DNA of 22,377 bases from positions 1 through 22,377 of the forward strand of contig SFLE01000027.1 of the NCBI GenBank assembly GCA_004553495.1. Direction: 5' to 3'. Both the position numbers and the translations under genes were made by a program. Every line of letters begins with the position of its first letter. Positions within the stretch are counted from its first letter, which is position 1. Below the pieces are notes generated by a model. The model did not search any database. It was not told where the DNA came from and saw only the letters and a program-made list of their open reading frames with translations. This document shows positions 6,818 through 14,606 of this stretch, piece by piece. This DNA comes from Clostridiales bacterium. GTDB lineage: Bacteria; Bacillota; Clostridia; Oscillospirales; Oscillospiraceae.

Positions 6818-6846
6818 GACAGTAAATTCTTATATTTGGTTATAAT
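6816..6846 (+). promoter_or_regulatory. Predicted promoter of the PucR-type regulator (TTGACA-N19-TATAAT)
   Basis: Both hexamers match the sigma-A consensus perfectly (TTGACA 6816-6821, TATAAT 6841-6846), but the spacer is 19 bases, two longer than ideal. It would give a leader of about 230 bases before the ATG at 7086. The -35 box overlaps one arm of the inverted repeat at 6776-6817. Confidence 0.55.
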
Positions 6847-7085
6847 CTGTTAAATTAGTGACAATATCTTGTTGCGGTTTTGGCATTAAGAACCCGCAAT
6901 ATTTTAATTATATCACATAGTTTGTCTAAATGCACTGTTAATTTTGCAAAACTTTTAACGCTGTATTTTTGTAATCATACAAATTGTGTGCAGCTTACTT
7001 GAAAAATCGATAATAATTTGCTAATCTTTTATCAGCCGATGCAGCAAAGCTCCCTTGATAAACCGTTAAACGGAGGCGTTTTTAT

Positions 7086-8345
7086 ATGGCAAACAGGTAC
7101 ATCGACAAGAATGCCGGCGACGATGTCTACAAATATATAATGGAGCTCATACCGCAGACAGATGACTTGAATATTTTTCTTCAGAAGATCTACATGCGCT
7201 ACAACATGCCGGTCATTGTGACCGACATTGCTTTTCATCTGATTGCATACGGCGGCCCCTACCCCTGCCCCGACCCGCTCTGGCAAGCGCTCATCACCAC
7301 AGGTGCTGCCGCTCCCGAAACCGTTATCGACTATTACTTTGGCGAGGGCTTTACCGACAAAATGTCTGCCGCAGGCGAGCCTATCGATGTCACCTGGGGC
7401 GTAAATATTGAGTATCCGCAGACGACATGCTCGGTGTATCTGGGCAACAGCATTGAAGGCTGCTGCTCGGTCATGTATCGTGAGCGGGAAAAGCTGGATT
7501 TTGCACTCAAGCTCAACGGTGCAGTCAAGACCGCGGTCGAGATATACCTCGGCGGCAAGATGCGTCGCCAGCCCATGGGCTCTGCGCCCGACAGGCTGAT
7601 CGCTGCCCGTGTGCTTCTTGAAAACACCGACGCGCCCATCCAGCTTCTGACGAGTACGGCGTTTTACAAAAATGTCGGCCTTAACCCGGGCTACATGGTC
7701 GTTGCAATGCATACCGACGAGATAAGTGTCGGCAGGCTGCAAAACATCGTCAGCAGCATCAAGATACTCCACCCGAACATGCTGTATGTCAACAAGTCCG
7801 ACGACATGTACATGCTGTTTCAAAACATTAATGACGATGCGATGCGTGAAAAGATACTGTCGGATATCAAAGCCGAGGCCTCGGCCAAGGCCGCGTTTAT
7901 CTGCGGCGCTTCGGGCACCTTTGCCGATCTCGAGAAACGTGACGCTTACATCGAGCAGGCGCGGCTGGCGTTGGAACACGGCATCGAGCAGGGTGGCCGC
8001 AACTGCATCCATTCGTTTTTTGATTACTTCGCCGAGATAATTCTCCGTCACGGCTACGACAATATTTACCCCGAGAGTCTTGTCGTGCCGGAGCTTAAGC
8101 GGCTCATCGATTTTGACAAGGAAAACTCCTCGGACTACTACCAGTCGATGTGCTGTTATATCTTTGAGCGCTGCGACATGACAAAGGCCGCGGCCAAGCT
8201 CTATGTCCACCGCAACTCACTCATGTACCGCATCAAAAAGTGCGAGGAGATCATGCAGGCAGACCTGTCTGACCGCGAGACCTACGAGCGCTTGTGGCTG
8301 TGCTGCACGATACGGGCGTTACCCTCTCATTCAAATAAGCAGTAA
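7086..8345 (+). CDS. PucR/CdaR-type transcriptional regulator, divergent to the reductase operon
   Basis: A 419-residue cytoplasmic protein. The C-terminal 55 or so residues form the PucR-type helix-turn-helix (HTH_30): an ERCDMTKAAAKLYVHRNSL segment followed by MYRIKKCEEIM. The HRNSLMYRI signature is characteristic. The N-terminal half lacks a recognised DNA-binding motif and probably senses a small molecule, as in regulators of purine, sugar-diacid and aromatic catabolism. The start follows CGGAGG at nine-base spacing; the GGAGG lies in the loop of a small AAACG/CGTTT stem. Its divergent position, and shared motifs in the intergenic region, make it the likely regulator of the operon at 578-6549. 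Whether it activates or represses is not visible. Confidence 0.85.
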   Translation: MANRYIDKNAGDDVYKYIMELIPQTDDLNIFLQKIYMRYNMPVIVTDIAFHLIAYGGPYPCPDPLWQALITTGAAAPETVIDYYFGEGFTDKMSAAGEPIDVTWGVNIEYPQTTCSVYLGNSIEGCCSVMYREREKLDFALKLNGAVKTAVEIYLGGKMRRQPMGSAPDRLIAARVLLENTDAPIQLLTSTAFYKNVGLNPGYMVVAMHTDEISVGRLQNIVSSIKILHPNMLYVNKSDDMYMLFQNINDDAMREKILSDIKAEASAKAAFICGASGTFADLEKRDAYIEQARLALEHGIEQGGRNCIHSFFDYFAEIILRHGYDNIYPESLVVPELKRLIDFDKENSSDYYQSMCCYIFERCDMTKAAAKLYVHRNSLMYRIKKCEEIMQADLSDRETYERLWLCCTIRALPSHSNKQ

Positions 8346-8453
8346 AAAACAAGAGATCGCAAAATACCGCCGACATCTTGCTTTTGAATGGGGCAAATTC
8401 CTTGTTCCTGTGCTAATCTCTATTGCAGCTCTGATAGTAGCTATCATAAAATG
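8340..8453 (+). pseudogene. Orphan C-terminal fragment of a small membrane protein
   Basis: Directly overlapping the regulator stop, another frame reads SKKQEIAKYRRHLAFEWGK followed by a hydrophobic FLVPVLISIAALIVAIIK and TGA. The charged segment followed by a single hydrophobic helix looks like a natural membrane-protein C-terminus, but there is no ATG, GTG or TTG start with a ribosome binding site in this frame. It may be a gene tail left by a deletion that fused it to the regulator end. Low confidence. Confidence 0.3.
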
Positions 8454-8454
8454 A

Positions 8455-8500
8455 AGAAAGACCACATCCAAGGACTTTACTCCAAAGATGTGGTCTTTCT
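8455..8500 (+). terminator. Hairpin downstream of the PucR-type regulator
   Basis: AGAAAGACCACATC (8455-8468) pairs perfectly with GATGTGGTCTTTCT (8487-8500) across an 18-base loop. It lies about 110 bases after the regulator stop between two convergent genes. The T content is only TCTTTCT, so efficiency is uncertain; it may act in both directions. Confidence 0.6.
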
Positions 8501-8524
8501 GTTGGCACCGCTTGAAGACGCCAC

Positions 8525-8546
8525 TAAAACCAGTTAATTTGAACTG
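8525..8546 (-). terminator. Weak terminator of the SH3b-NlpC/P60 gene
   Basis: On the minus strand CAGTT pairs with AACTG around six bases and is followed by GTTTTAG, 35 bases past the hydrolase stop. The stem is only five bases, so this is tentative; the stronger hairpin at 8455-8500 lies just beyond and could serve the same gene. Confidence 0.3.
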
Positions 8547-8580
8547 TCGTTAAGTGAGTGCCTCCAAAGGGCGGTTTTTA

Positions 8581-10095
8581 TTAGTTTATGATGCGTTTTG
8601 CGCCGGTGTAGTGGTTGAGATAGTAGCTGGCGCTCAGCGAGGTTATGCACACGCAGCCCTTGCCGGACGAGGCGTGGATAAACTGATTGTTCCCGATGTA
8701 CATTCCGACATGACCGATGGGGTCAACGCTGTCGGAGAAGAACACGAGGTCTCCGGGGCGCAGGTCGCTCTTGGCGACCGAAACGCCGTTGTTGTTATAC
8801 TGGCTGGTTGCGCCGCGCATGAGCTTGTAGCCATACTGCCCATAGAGGTAGTAAATAAAGCCGGAGCAATCGAAGCCGCGCGGGGAGTAGCCGCCGTAGA
8901 CATAGGGCGTTCCGAGATACTGCTTTGCAGTGGCAACTATCTGGTCGGCGACCGCGTTGCCGGTGCTCAGGCGGACATAATCGGCGCTCATATAGCCGCT
9001 GAGACCGTTATAGCTCACGGCGTACCAATTGCCGGTCTTGCCGGTGACCTTGAGCTGTATGCCCTTATTGTAGTAGCCGATGGTGGAATAGCTCGTGCCC
9101 GGGCCGCTGCGCATACGCACGCCGTTGCCGGTGACGATGCCGACATTGTCGAGCTTTTCGGTCGGCTCCGAAACGGACGAACCGAGCTTTATGTAGTCCG
9201 CGCTCATGTAGCCGTACTTGCCGTTTACACTGATCTCGTACCACGAGCCGGTCTTGCCGGTGACCTTTACGCTCGTATTCTTATTAAACGAGCCGAGAAC
9301 GGCGAAATCGGTGCTGGGACCCATGCGCAGTCGGACGGAATTGCCGCTTATGGTGCCGCTTTTGGCGGTGCAGCTCTCATCGGGAGTAACGCGCATATAC
9401 TGCGCGGAGATGTAGCCGGTCTTGCCGTTATACGATACCTTGTACCAGTCCTTGACCGAGCCGAGGACGCTCATGGTAACGCCGTTGGAGTAGTAGCCCA
9501 GAACATTGCAGTTCGTGTTCGGCTGACTTCTCATGCGAACGCTTGTACCGATGACCGAGCCCTTGAAGCCGCCGGTCGTCGGGGTCGAAGGAGTTGCCGA
9601 GGGAGCCGAGGGCTGAGTTCCGCCGACGGTGAGCTTCATGTAATCGGCACTTATGTAGCCGGTCTTGCCGTTATAGCTTACCTCATACCAGTTGCCGGAT
9701 GCACCGACTACGGACATTTTCGTGCCCTTCTGATATGCACCCATGACGGAATAATTCGTACCCGCGCCGCTTCTCATGCGGACATCGCTGCCGTTTACGG
9801 TGCCGGTGCCGAAATTGCCGCTGACCTTGCTCACGGCGGTGAGATACTCCGCGGAGGCATAGCCCGCGGTGTTGTTATAAACGATCTTGCACCAGCCGTT
9901 CTGCGTAAGTCCAACTATGACCTCCGCACCCTTGGGCATGGTCATGATTATACTCTTGTTCGTGCCCGCGCCGCTTCTGAGGTTGAGCGCCGTTGTCGTC
10001 TTTGCGCCGCTTATTCCGGCAGCGTCAGCCGAAACCGGCATCAGGCTCACGCAAAGAATGACCGCGAGCATTAAGCTTATCAGTCGTTTTTTCAT
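8581..10095 (-). CDS. Secreted cell-wall hydrolase: five SH3b repeats plus NlpC/P60
   Basis: A 504-residue exported protein. The start at 10095 (MKKRLISLMLAVILC) is chosen over an ATG 39 codons upstream because it gives a clear signal peptide (cleavage near VSADAAG) and has GGAGAG before it; the upstream ATG lies beyond the promoter. Five bacterial SH3 repeats follow (about residues 27-375), each with a V/LRxRxGPxT core and a WY.VSYNGK.GY.SA.Y end. They are presumed to bind peptidoglycan. The C-terminal NlpC/P60 domain (about 382-504) has DCSGF with Cys410, HVGMYIG with His462 and FIHAS with His474, so the catalytic set is complete. It should cleave peptidoglycan stem peptides in wall growth, spore processes or defence. 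A proline/threonine-rich linker follows repeat 2. The gene is monocistronic and divergent from apbE. Confidence 0.9.
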   Translation of the reverse strand: MKKRLISLMLAVILCVSLMPVSADAAGISGAKTTTALNLRSGAGTNKSIIMTMPKGAEVIVGLTQNGWCKIVYNNTAGYASAEYLTAVSKVSGNFGTGTVNGSDVRMRSGAGTNYSVMGAYQKGTKMSVVGASGNWYEVSYNGKTGYISADYMKLTVGGTQPSAPSATPSTPTTGGFKGSVIGTSVRMRSQPNTNCNVLGYYSNGVTMSVLGSVKDWYKVSYNGKTGYISAQYMRVTPDESCTAKSGTISGNSVRLRMGPSTDFAVLGSFNKNTSVKVTGKTGSWYEISVNGKYGYMSADYIKLGSSVSEPTEKLDNVGIVTGNGVRMRSGPGTSYSTIGYYNKGIQLKVTGKTGNWYAVSYNGLSGYMSADYVRLSTGNAVADQIVATAKQYLGTPYVYGGYSPRGFDCSGFIYYLYGQYGYKLMRGATSQYNNNGVSVAKSDLRPGDLVFFSDSVDPIGHVGMYIGNNQFIHASSGKGCVCITSLSASYYLNHYTGAKRIIN

Positions 10096-10131
10096 TTTAC
10101 ACTCTCCATGTTTAACACTGGTTGTAATCAA

Positions 10132-10160
10132 ATTGTAACACGGAAGTCGAATTATGTCAA
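10132..10160 (-). promoter_or_regulatory. Promoter of the SH3b-NlpC/P60 gene (TTGACA-N17-TACAAT)
   Basis: On the minus strand TTGACA (10160-10155) and TACAAT (10137-10132) are separated by exactly 17 bases, 37 bases upstream of the chosen ATG. It is a near-consensus sigma-A promoter and supports the start at 10095. Confidence 0.75.
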
Positions 10161-10307
10161 CACTGGCAACCGTATATCCGGCATATTTGCTGTAAATATT
10201 CTGTAAACGCAAGCATTTTCGCGTTTTGCACTATATATTGTGTTTGTTTCCACTTTTTACGAATAGTTATTGTGTTTTTCCTCCACTGTTCGTTCACAAA
10301 ATTTCGG

Positions 10308-10336
10308 TTTTCATTTGGTTTTTTATATGCTATACT
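10308..10336 (+). promoter_or_regulatory. Promoter of apbE-recG (TTTTCA-N17-TGCTATACT)
   Basis: TATACT (10331-10336) is preceded by TGC, giving an extended -10, and by TTTTCA (10308-10313) at 17-base spacing. It sits 33 bases upstream of the ATG at 10370, with GAGGA between. Confidence 0.6.
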
Positions 10337-10369
10337 ATAAAATAAATAAAAACAGCCGAGGAATGATAT

Positions 10370-11425
10370 ATGAAGCGCTTATTTGATCATCGCAGAATAA
10401 TTGCATTTGCACTGTGCGTTTTTATGGTTCTGCCGCTGTGCGCCTGCACAAACGACGAGCCCGTGCAGAAGCAGATATTTGCGATGGACACCATCATGAA
10501 CATCACCGCCTACGGGAAAAATGCCTCCGACGGCATCGACGCGGCAGTAGGCGTTATAAACTCTCTCAACGATGTGCTCGACCCCGATAACGAGGGCAGC
10601 TATGCCTATCAGATAAACCACGCCGAGGGAAACGATGTTATCGTCACCCCGCAGGTGAACGAAATGCTGAGCACCGCGCTCAGCGTTTACAAGCTCTCGG
10701 GCGGTGCGCTCGACCTGTCCGTATACCCCATCTACAAGGCATGGGGCGAGTTTAAGGAGGAGACCGGACGCATACCGGACGACGATGAGCTCAAGGAGCT
10801 TCGCAAAAGCCTCGGCTTCGGCAAGACCGAGATAAACGATTTTGAGGGCGAGGCAAACTTCTCGGTGCGTATGCCCGCTGGAACTCAGATAAGCTTCGGC
10901 GCGGTGGCAAAGGGCTGCGCGGCAAAATATGCGATAGACGCAATGCGCAAAAACGGCGTTACCAGCGGCATAGTTTCGCTCGGCGGCAATGTTCAGACCC
11001 TCGGTACAAAGCCCAACGGCGAAAACTGGACCGTTGCGGTGGAGGATCCGAACAACACCAACGCCTATGTCGGAACGCTCAGTGTAGGCGAGACCGCGAT
11101 AGTTACAAGCGGCAGCTATCAGCGCTATTTCATCGGCAGTGACGGCACGAAATATCACCACCTCATAGACCCGAGCACCGGAAAGCCCGTCGATAACGAC
11201 CTTGTTTCCGTGACCATAATCTGCGAGGACGGCACCCTTGCCGACTGTCTGTCTACCGCGATGTTCATTCTCGGTCAAAAGGCCGCGCTTCAATACTGGC
11301 GCGATAACGGCGGCTTTGACATGATAATGATAACAAAGGACAACGAGGTGCTGTGCACTACCGGTCTTATCGAGGTGTTCACACTGACAAACACGACCGA
11401 TTACACGGTAAAAATGGTAGAGTAA
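10370..11425 (+). CDS. apbE: ApbE family FAD:protein FMN transferase, lipoprotein
   Basis: A 351-residue exported lipoprotein. The signal peptide has a hydrophobic core FALCVFMVLPL and a lipobox LCAC with the lipidated Cys at 26. The mature part has ApbE hallmarks: a FAMDTIMNITAYG start, DLSVYPIYKAWG, ISFGAVAKGCAAKYA, SLGGNVQTLG, a SGSYQRYF segment, YHHLIDPSTGKP, and the late DGTLADCLSTAMFILG segment that contributes Mg and nucleotide binding. The family transfers FMN from FAD to Thr/Ser of extracytoplasmic redox proteins such as Rnf/Nqr subunits and flavin reductases. No obvious target protein lies nearby. RecG follows 26 bases later, an arrangement that looks incidental rather than functional. 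The start has GAGGA at suitable spacing. Confidence 0.9.
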   Translation: MKRLFDHRRIIAFALCVFMVLPLCACTNDEPVQKQIFAMDTIMNITAYGKNASDGIDAAVGVINSLNDVLDPDNEGSYAYQINHAEGNDVIVTPQVNEMLSTALSVYKLSGGALDLSVYPIYKAWGEFKEETGRIPDDDELKELRKSLGFGKTEINDFEGEANFSVRMPAGTQISFGAVAKGCAAKYAIDAMRKNGVTSGIVSLGGNVQTLGTKPNGENWTVAVEDPNNTNAYVGTLSVGETAIVTSGSYQRYFIGSDGTKYHHLIDPSTGKPVDNDLVSVTIICEDGTLADCLSTAMFILGQKAALQYWRDNGGFDMIMITKDNEVLCTTGLIEVFTLTNTTDYTVKMVE

Positions 11426-11451
11426 GTTTACATAATATCGAGCTTAACGAA

Positions 11452-13506
11452 ATGAAATATCTTGACACCGATATTCGATACTGCAAGGGCATAGGCGAGA
11501 AAAAAGCCCAGCTTTTTAACAAGCTGGGCATATTCTCAGTTTATGACCTTGTTTGCTATTTTCCGAGAAAATACGAGGACAGAAGCGACTTTAAGCCGAT
11601 AGCGCTGACCTGCGACGGCGAAACGGTGTGCATAAAAGCCATCGTTGCAGACTCGCCCCGACTCAGCCATATCCGGCACGGCATGGATCTTGTGAAGTTC
11701 CGCGTCGTGGACGAAAGCGGTGCGGTTGACATAACATTTTTCAACCAACCGTATGTCACGGATCATATTCACCGCGGCGAGAGTCTCAATATCTATGGCA
11801 AAATCATCGGCATCGGCTCAAGGCGCACCATGTCAAACCCCGTTATTGAGCGCGAGGACGCTCCTGCGGGCGTTACAGGACGCATCGTTCCCGTGTACCG
11901 GCTCACTACCGGTCTTTCACAGAAGCTTATTATGAACGCCATGCGTCAGGCGCTTGATGCCTGCGGTCCCGATCTGCCGGAGGTGCTGCCGGAGGCGGTG
12001 CGGGAGAAATACCGCCTCGCGCAGTCGATGTACGCATATGAGAACATCCACTTCCCCGCCGGCTTTGAGGAGCTTGAGCTTGCAAGGCGCAGGCTCGTTT
12101 TTGAGGAGCTGTTCCTGCTCGCCTGCGCGCTCGGCAAAATGAAGGGCAGCCACAAAAAAGCCGACGGCATTTCGATGCGCAAAGTGTCACTTGACGAGTT
12201 TTACGATTCCCTGCCATTTACGCCGACCGGCGCTCAGAAGCGCGCCGTTGACGATGCAGTTTCGGACATGGGCTCGGGCTGCGCGATGAACCGCCTCGTT
12301 CAGGGCGATGTCGGCAGCGGTAAAACGCTCGTTGCCGCGGCGCTTATCTGGTATGCATGGAAAAACGGGTATACCTCCGCTTTCATGGCTCCTACCGAGA
12401 TACTTGCACAGCAGCATTTTGACACGCTCAGCTCATTTTTGGGCGGCTTCGGCATCCGTATTGAAAAGCTCACCGGCTCCATGGCCGCAAAGCAGAAGCG
12501 CGAGGTCAAGGCGGCGCTCAAAAGCGGTGAAATTGACCTCATAATAGGTACGCACGCCCTATTTTCCGATGATGTTGAGTACTCAAAACTCGCACTCGTC
12601 ATAACGGATGAGCAACACCGCTTCGGCGTTAACCAGCGCTCGAGCCTTATATCCAAGGGCGCCAAGCCCCATGTAATGGTCATGTCGGCAACGCCCATAC
12701 CGCGCACGCTTGCGCTCATGATATACGGCGACCTCGACATTTCCGTTATCGACGAAATGCCTCCCGGAAGGCAGAAGGTGGACACATTTGCAGTTACCGA
12801 GAGCTACCGCACGAGGCTTAACGCGTTCATACGCAAGCTTGTCGGCGAAGGCAGGCAGGTGTTTGTCGTTTGTCCGATGATAGAGGAAAATGAGGAACTG
12901 CCGCCCAATATGAAGTCTGCGCAGGAGTATGCAGCCGAGCTTCAGCGGTATTTCCCCGATCTGCGCGTCGCCTGCGTTCACGGGAAGTTGAAGGCAAAGG
13001 CAAAGAACGACATTATGTCAACCTTTGTTGCCGGTGATATAGACATTCTCGTCTCGACGACGGTTATAGAGGTAGGCGTTGATGTGCCGAATGCCGCGCT
13101 TATGATAGTAGAGAATGCCGACCGGTTCGGACTGAGTCAGCTTCACCAGCTTCGCGGACGCGTCGGACGCGGCGAGCACAAGAGCTACTGTGTGCTCGTT
13201 TCGGACACGGATAACGAGGTCTCCATGTCGCGCCTGAAGGTGATGACTCAGACAAACGACGGCTTCAAGATCGCCGAGGAGGATCTCAAGCTGCGCGGTC
13301 CGGGCGATTTTTTCGGCTCGCGGCAGCACGGACTGCCCGCCATGCACATTGCCGACCTGTGCTCCGACATGAATGTTCTGCAAACCGCTCAGACGGCTGC
13401 GCATGAGCTTCTGCAAGCTGACCCCGAGCTCACCGCGCCGGAGCACGCGGAGCTAAAAAACGCTGTCGCGCGGCTATTCACTCTAAACGCCGACACACTT
13501 AACTGA
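11452..13506 (+). CDS. recG: ATP-dependent DNA helicase RecG
   Basis: A 684-residue protein of normal RecG length for Firmicutes. The N-terminal wedge/OB region (about 1-150) includes CKGIGEKKAQLFNKLGI and FPRKYEDRSDF. The helicase motor follows: Walker A GDVGSGKT (285-292), DEQHRFGV (from 386), MSATPIPRTLAL, and motif V/VI segments TTVIEVGVDVPNA and QLRGRVGRG. RecG remodels stalled replication forks and branched DNA in the cytoplasm. The start at 11452 (MKYLDTDIRY) is chosen by family start; an in-frame ATG at 11353 would overlap apbE by 70 bases. No strong ribosome binding site precedes 11452, so translation may be coupled to apbE, whose stop is 26 bases upstream. A strong terminator follows. 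Confidence 0.95.
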   Translation: MKYLDTDIRYCKGIGEKKAQLFNKLGIFSVYDLVCYFPRKYEDRSDFKPIALTCDGETVCIKAIVADSPRLSHIRHGMDLVKFRVVDESGAVDITFFNQPYVTDHIHRGESLNIYGKIIGIGSRRTMSNPVIEREDAPAGVTGRIVPVYRLTTGLSQKLIMNAMRQALDACGPDLPEVLPEAVREKYRLAQSMYAYENIHFPAGFEELELARRRLVFEELFLLACALGKMKGSHKKADGISMRKVSLDEFYDSLPFTPTGAQKRAVDDAVSDMGSGCAMNRLVQGDVGSGKTLVAAALIWYAWKNGYTSAFMAPTEILAQQHFDTLSSFLGGFGIRIEKLTGSMAAKQKREVKAALKSGEIDLIIGTHALFSDDVEYSKLALVITDEQHRFGVNQRSSLISKGAKPHVMVMSATPIPRTLALMIYGDLDISVIDEMPPGRQKVDTFAVTESYRTRLNAFIRKLVGEGRQVFVVCPMIEENEELPPNMKSAQEYAAELQRYFPDLRVACVHGKLKAKAKNDIMSTFVAGDIDILVSTTVIEVGVDVPNAALMIVENADRFGLSQLHQLRGRVGRGEHKSYCVLVSDTDNEVSMSRLKVMTQTNDGFKIAEEDLKLRGPGDFFGSRQHGLPAMHIADLCSDMNVLQTAQTAAHELLQADPELTAPEHAELKNAVARLFTLNADTLN

Positions 13507-13510
13507 CAGA

Positions 13511-13550
13511 AAAGCTCCTGCAAATACAAAAGTATTTGCAGGAGCTTTAA
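13511..13550. terminator. Bidirectional terminator between recG and the PadR operon
   Basis: A perfect 17-base stem (13511-13527 with 13532-13548) has an AAAA loop and starts with AAAGCTCC, so each strand ends the stem in TTT. It lies five bases after the recG stop and 20 bases past the stop of the convergent membrane gene, and can serve both. Confidence 0.85.
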
Positions 13551-13568
13551 GCATTTAGACTAAGACGC

Positions 13569-14213
13569 TTACAGCTTTCTGTCTATGAGCTTGTAGGCAA
13601 TAAACAGAACGATGAGCAGGGCCATATCCGCAGCGATGTGCGGGGAGAATATGATTTTTTCCGGCAGAAGCAGTGCCGCTGCGAGCGCCGACGCTATTAT
13701 GAGCAGCAGCATACATATAAGTCCGGCGGGTTTGGCGTCAAACGAATTTATTGTTATGTAAACCACTATCCCCGCAGCCGCGATAAGCAGTGACGCGCCG
13801 ATAATGACATCGGAAACGCTCAGCGGCGTTATGTACCACGCCTCATTGCTCACCGCCTGCTTTATGACGGCAAAAACTGCCCATATCGCAAAAAGCGTCA
13901 TCAAAGCGGGCAAAATATCCCTTATCGAGGTCATTATACGCTGTTTTGTGCTCAGTTTCGGTATCTCCGCCATAACGCTGTCGCAGAACGCCTTGTAGTC
14001 ATCGCCTATCACATCGGCAGCATTCTCGCCGCGCTCCTGCCCGTCGATCAGCATTTGCGTTATATCACGGCGCACGAGTTCCTGATCAAGGTCGCTTATG
14101 CCGTAACTTCTTATGTAAACCACAATGTCGGTCAGTATGTCATTCAGAGCGCCCTTTAGCTTCTTTTCAAGCTCGTTATTCTCATCTCTCAGCTTTTTTG
14201 CTTCATTCTTCAT
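13569..14213 (-). CDS. DUF1048-like membrane protein, PadR partner
   Basis: A 214-residue protein with a charged N-terminal coiled segment (KLRDENNELEKKLKGAL) and a soluble region of about 90 residues carrying ITQMLIDGQERGENAADVIG and DDYKAFCDSVM, which I associate with DUF1048/DUF1700-like proteins. About four hydrophobic helices follow (from LPALMTLFAIWAVFAV to MALLIVLFIAYKL). Such proteins are typically encoded directly behind PadR repressors and are thought to be part of a membrane stress response. Its ATG overlaps the PadR stop by 11 bases, indicating translational coupling and co-expression. The precise activity is unknown. Confidence 0.75.
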   Translation of the reverse strand: MKNEAKKLRDENNELEKKLKGALNDILTDIVVYIRSYGISDLDQELVRRDITQMLIDGQERGENAADVIGDDYKAFCDSVMAEIPKLSTKQRIMTSIRDILPALMTLFAIWAVFAVIKQAVSNEAWYITPLSVSDVIIGASLLIAAAGIVVYITINSFDAKPAGLICMLLLIIASALAAALLLPEKIIFSPHIAADMALLIVLFIAYKLIDRKL

Positions 14214-14535
14214 TACTTTTTCCTCTCAGTGCCGCGTTTACCGCCTTTTCGAGCTCGCGATAGCTTGCTGTGAACAATTCCAGCTCCTCACTTCCCGCCT
14301 GCGTAAGCTTATAATACTTTCTCTTAGGTCCGAGCTCCGAGGCTCGGTAATCGGTACTAACAAATCCGCTGCGCTCAAGGCGAAGAAGCAGCGGATATAT
14401 CGTGCCCTCGGCTATCTTCCCAAAGCCGAAGCTGCCGAGAGTCTGCGCTATTTCATATCCATATGTCTCACGGCGCGAAATTATTGCGAGAATGCACCCC
14501 TCAAGGGTGCCTTTAAGCATTTGTGAAGGTATCAT
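14203..14535 (-). CDS. PadR family transcriptional regulator
   Basis: A 110-residue winged-helix repressor. The core reads MLKGTLEGCILAIIS, TYGYEIAQTLGSFGF, EGTIYPLLLRLERSGFV and GPKRKYYKLTQAG, the standard PadR signature, followed by a short C-terminal dimerisation helix. The start at 14535 (MIPSQMLKG) is chosen because GAGGTGAAG precedes it and because an upstream in-frame ATG at 14589 falls inside the promoter -10 region. It overlaps the downstream membrane-protein gene by 11 bases. PadR proteins normally repress their own operon and respond to phenolics, antimicrobials or envelope stress; the ligand here is unknown. Confidence 0.9.
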   Translation of the reverse strand: MIPSQMLKGTLEGCILAIISRRETYGYEIAQTLGSFGFGKIAEGTIYPLLLRLERSGFVSTDYRASELGPKRKYYKLTQAGSEELELFTASYRELEKAVNAALRGKSNEE

Positions 14536-14577
14536 CGGAGCTTCACCTCTATCTTGCTTTGCAAAGTACTTGGCTAT

Positions 14578-14606
14578 ATTGTAATGCATAGTAGATGTTT
14601 TGTCAA
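14578..14606 (-). promoter_or_regulatory. Promoter of the padR operon (TTGACA-N17-TACAAT)
   Basis: On the minus strand TTGACA (14606-14601) and TACAAT (14583-14578) have a 17-base spacer. The spacer contains ATGCAT, and a perfect 10-base palindrome CTTTGCAAAG lies at 14557-14566 in the leader; either could be the PadR operator. Confidence 0.75.

Larger units (their letters stand above)
6550..7085. promoter_or_regulatory. Divergent intergenic control region
   Basis: These 536 AT-rich bases separate the operon (minus) from its presumed regulator (plus) and contain no convincing gene. Inside are a minus promoter (6669-6698), a plus promoter (6816-6846), three copies of a GGTGCTGC-TTT motif (6651-6663, 6776-6786, 6807-6817), a terminator-like inverted repeat (6776-6817), a leader stem for the operon (6589-6596 with 6609-6616, one mismatch), and an imperfect stem TTGCGG...CCGCAA (6872-6899) in the long regulator leader. 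Confidence 0.75.

Noticed and set aside
6550..7085. Riboswitch or T-box in the divergent region
   Set aside because: No T-box UGGN element with a specifier stem and no known riboswitch core could be recognised on either strand.
7032..8210. Minus-strand open frame of 392 codons opposite the PucR-type regulator
   Set aside because: No ribosome binding site or motif; the plus strand encodes a convincing HTH_30 regulator.
8455..8500. Transposon terminal inverted repeat
   Set aside because: The perfect 14-base arms flank only 18 bases, with no transposase nearby and no target duplication seen. A terminator hairpin fits better.
8554..10074. Plus-strand open frame of 506 codons opposite the SH3b-NlpC/P60 gene
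   Set aside because: Its apparent repeats are the mirror of the SH3b repeats on the coding strand.
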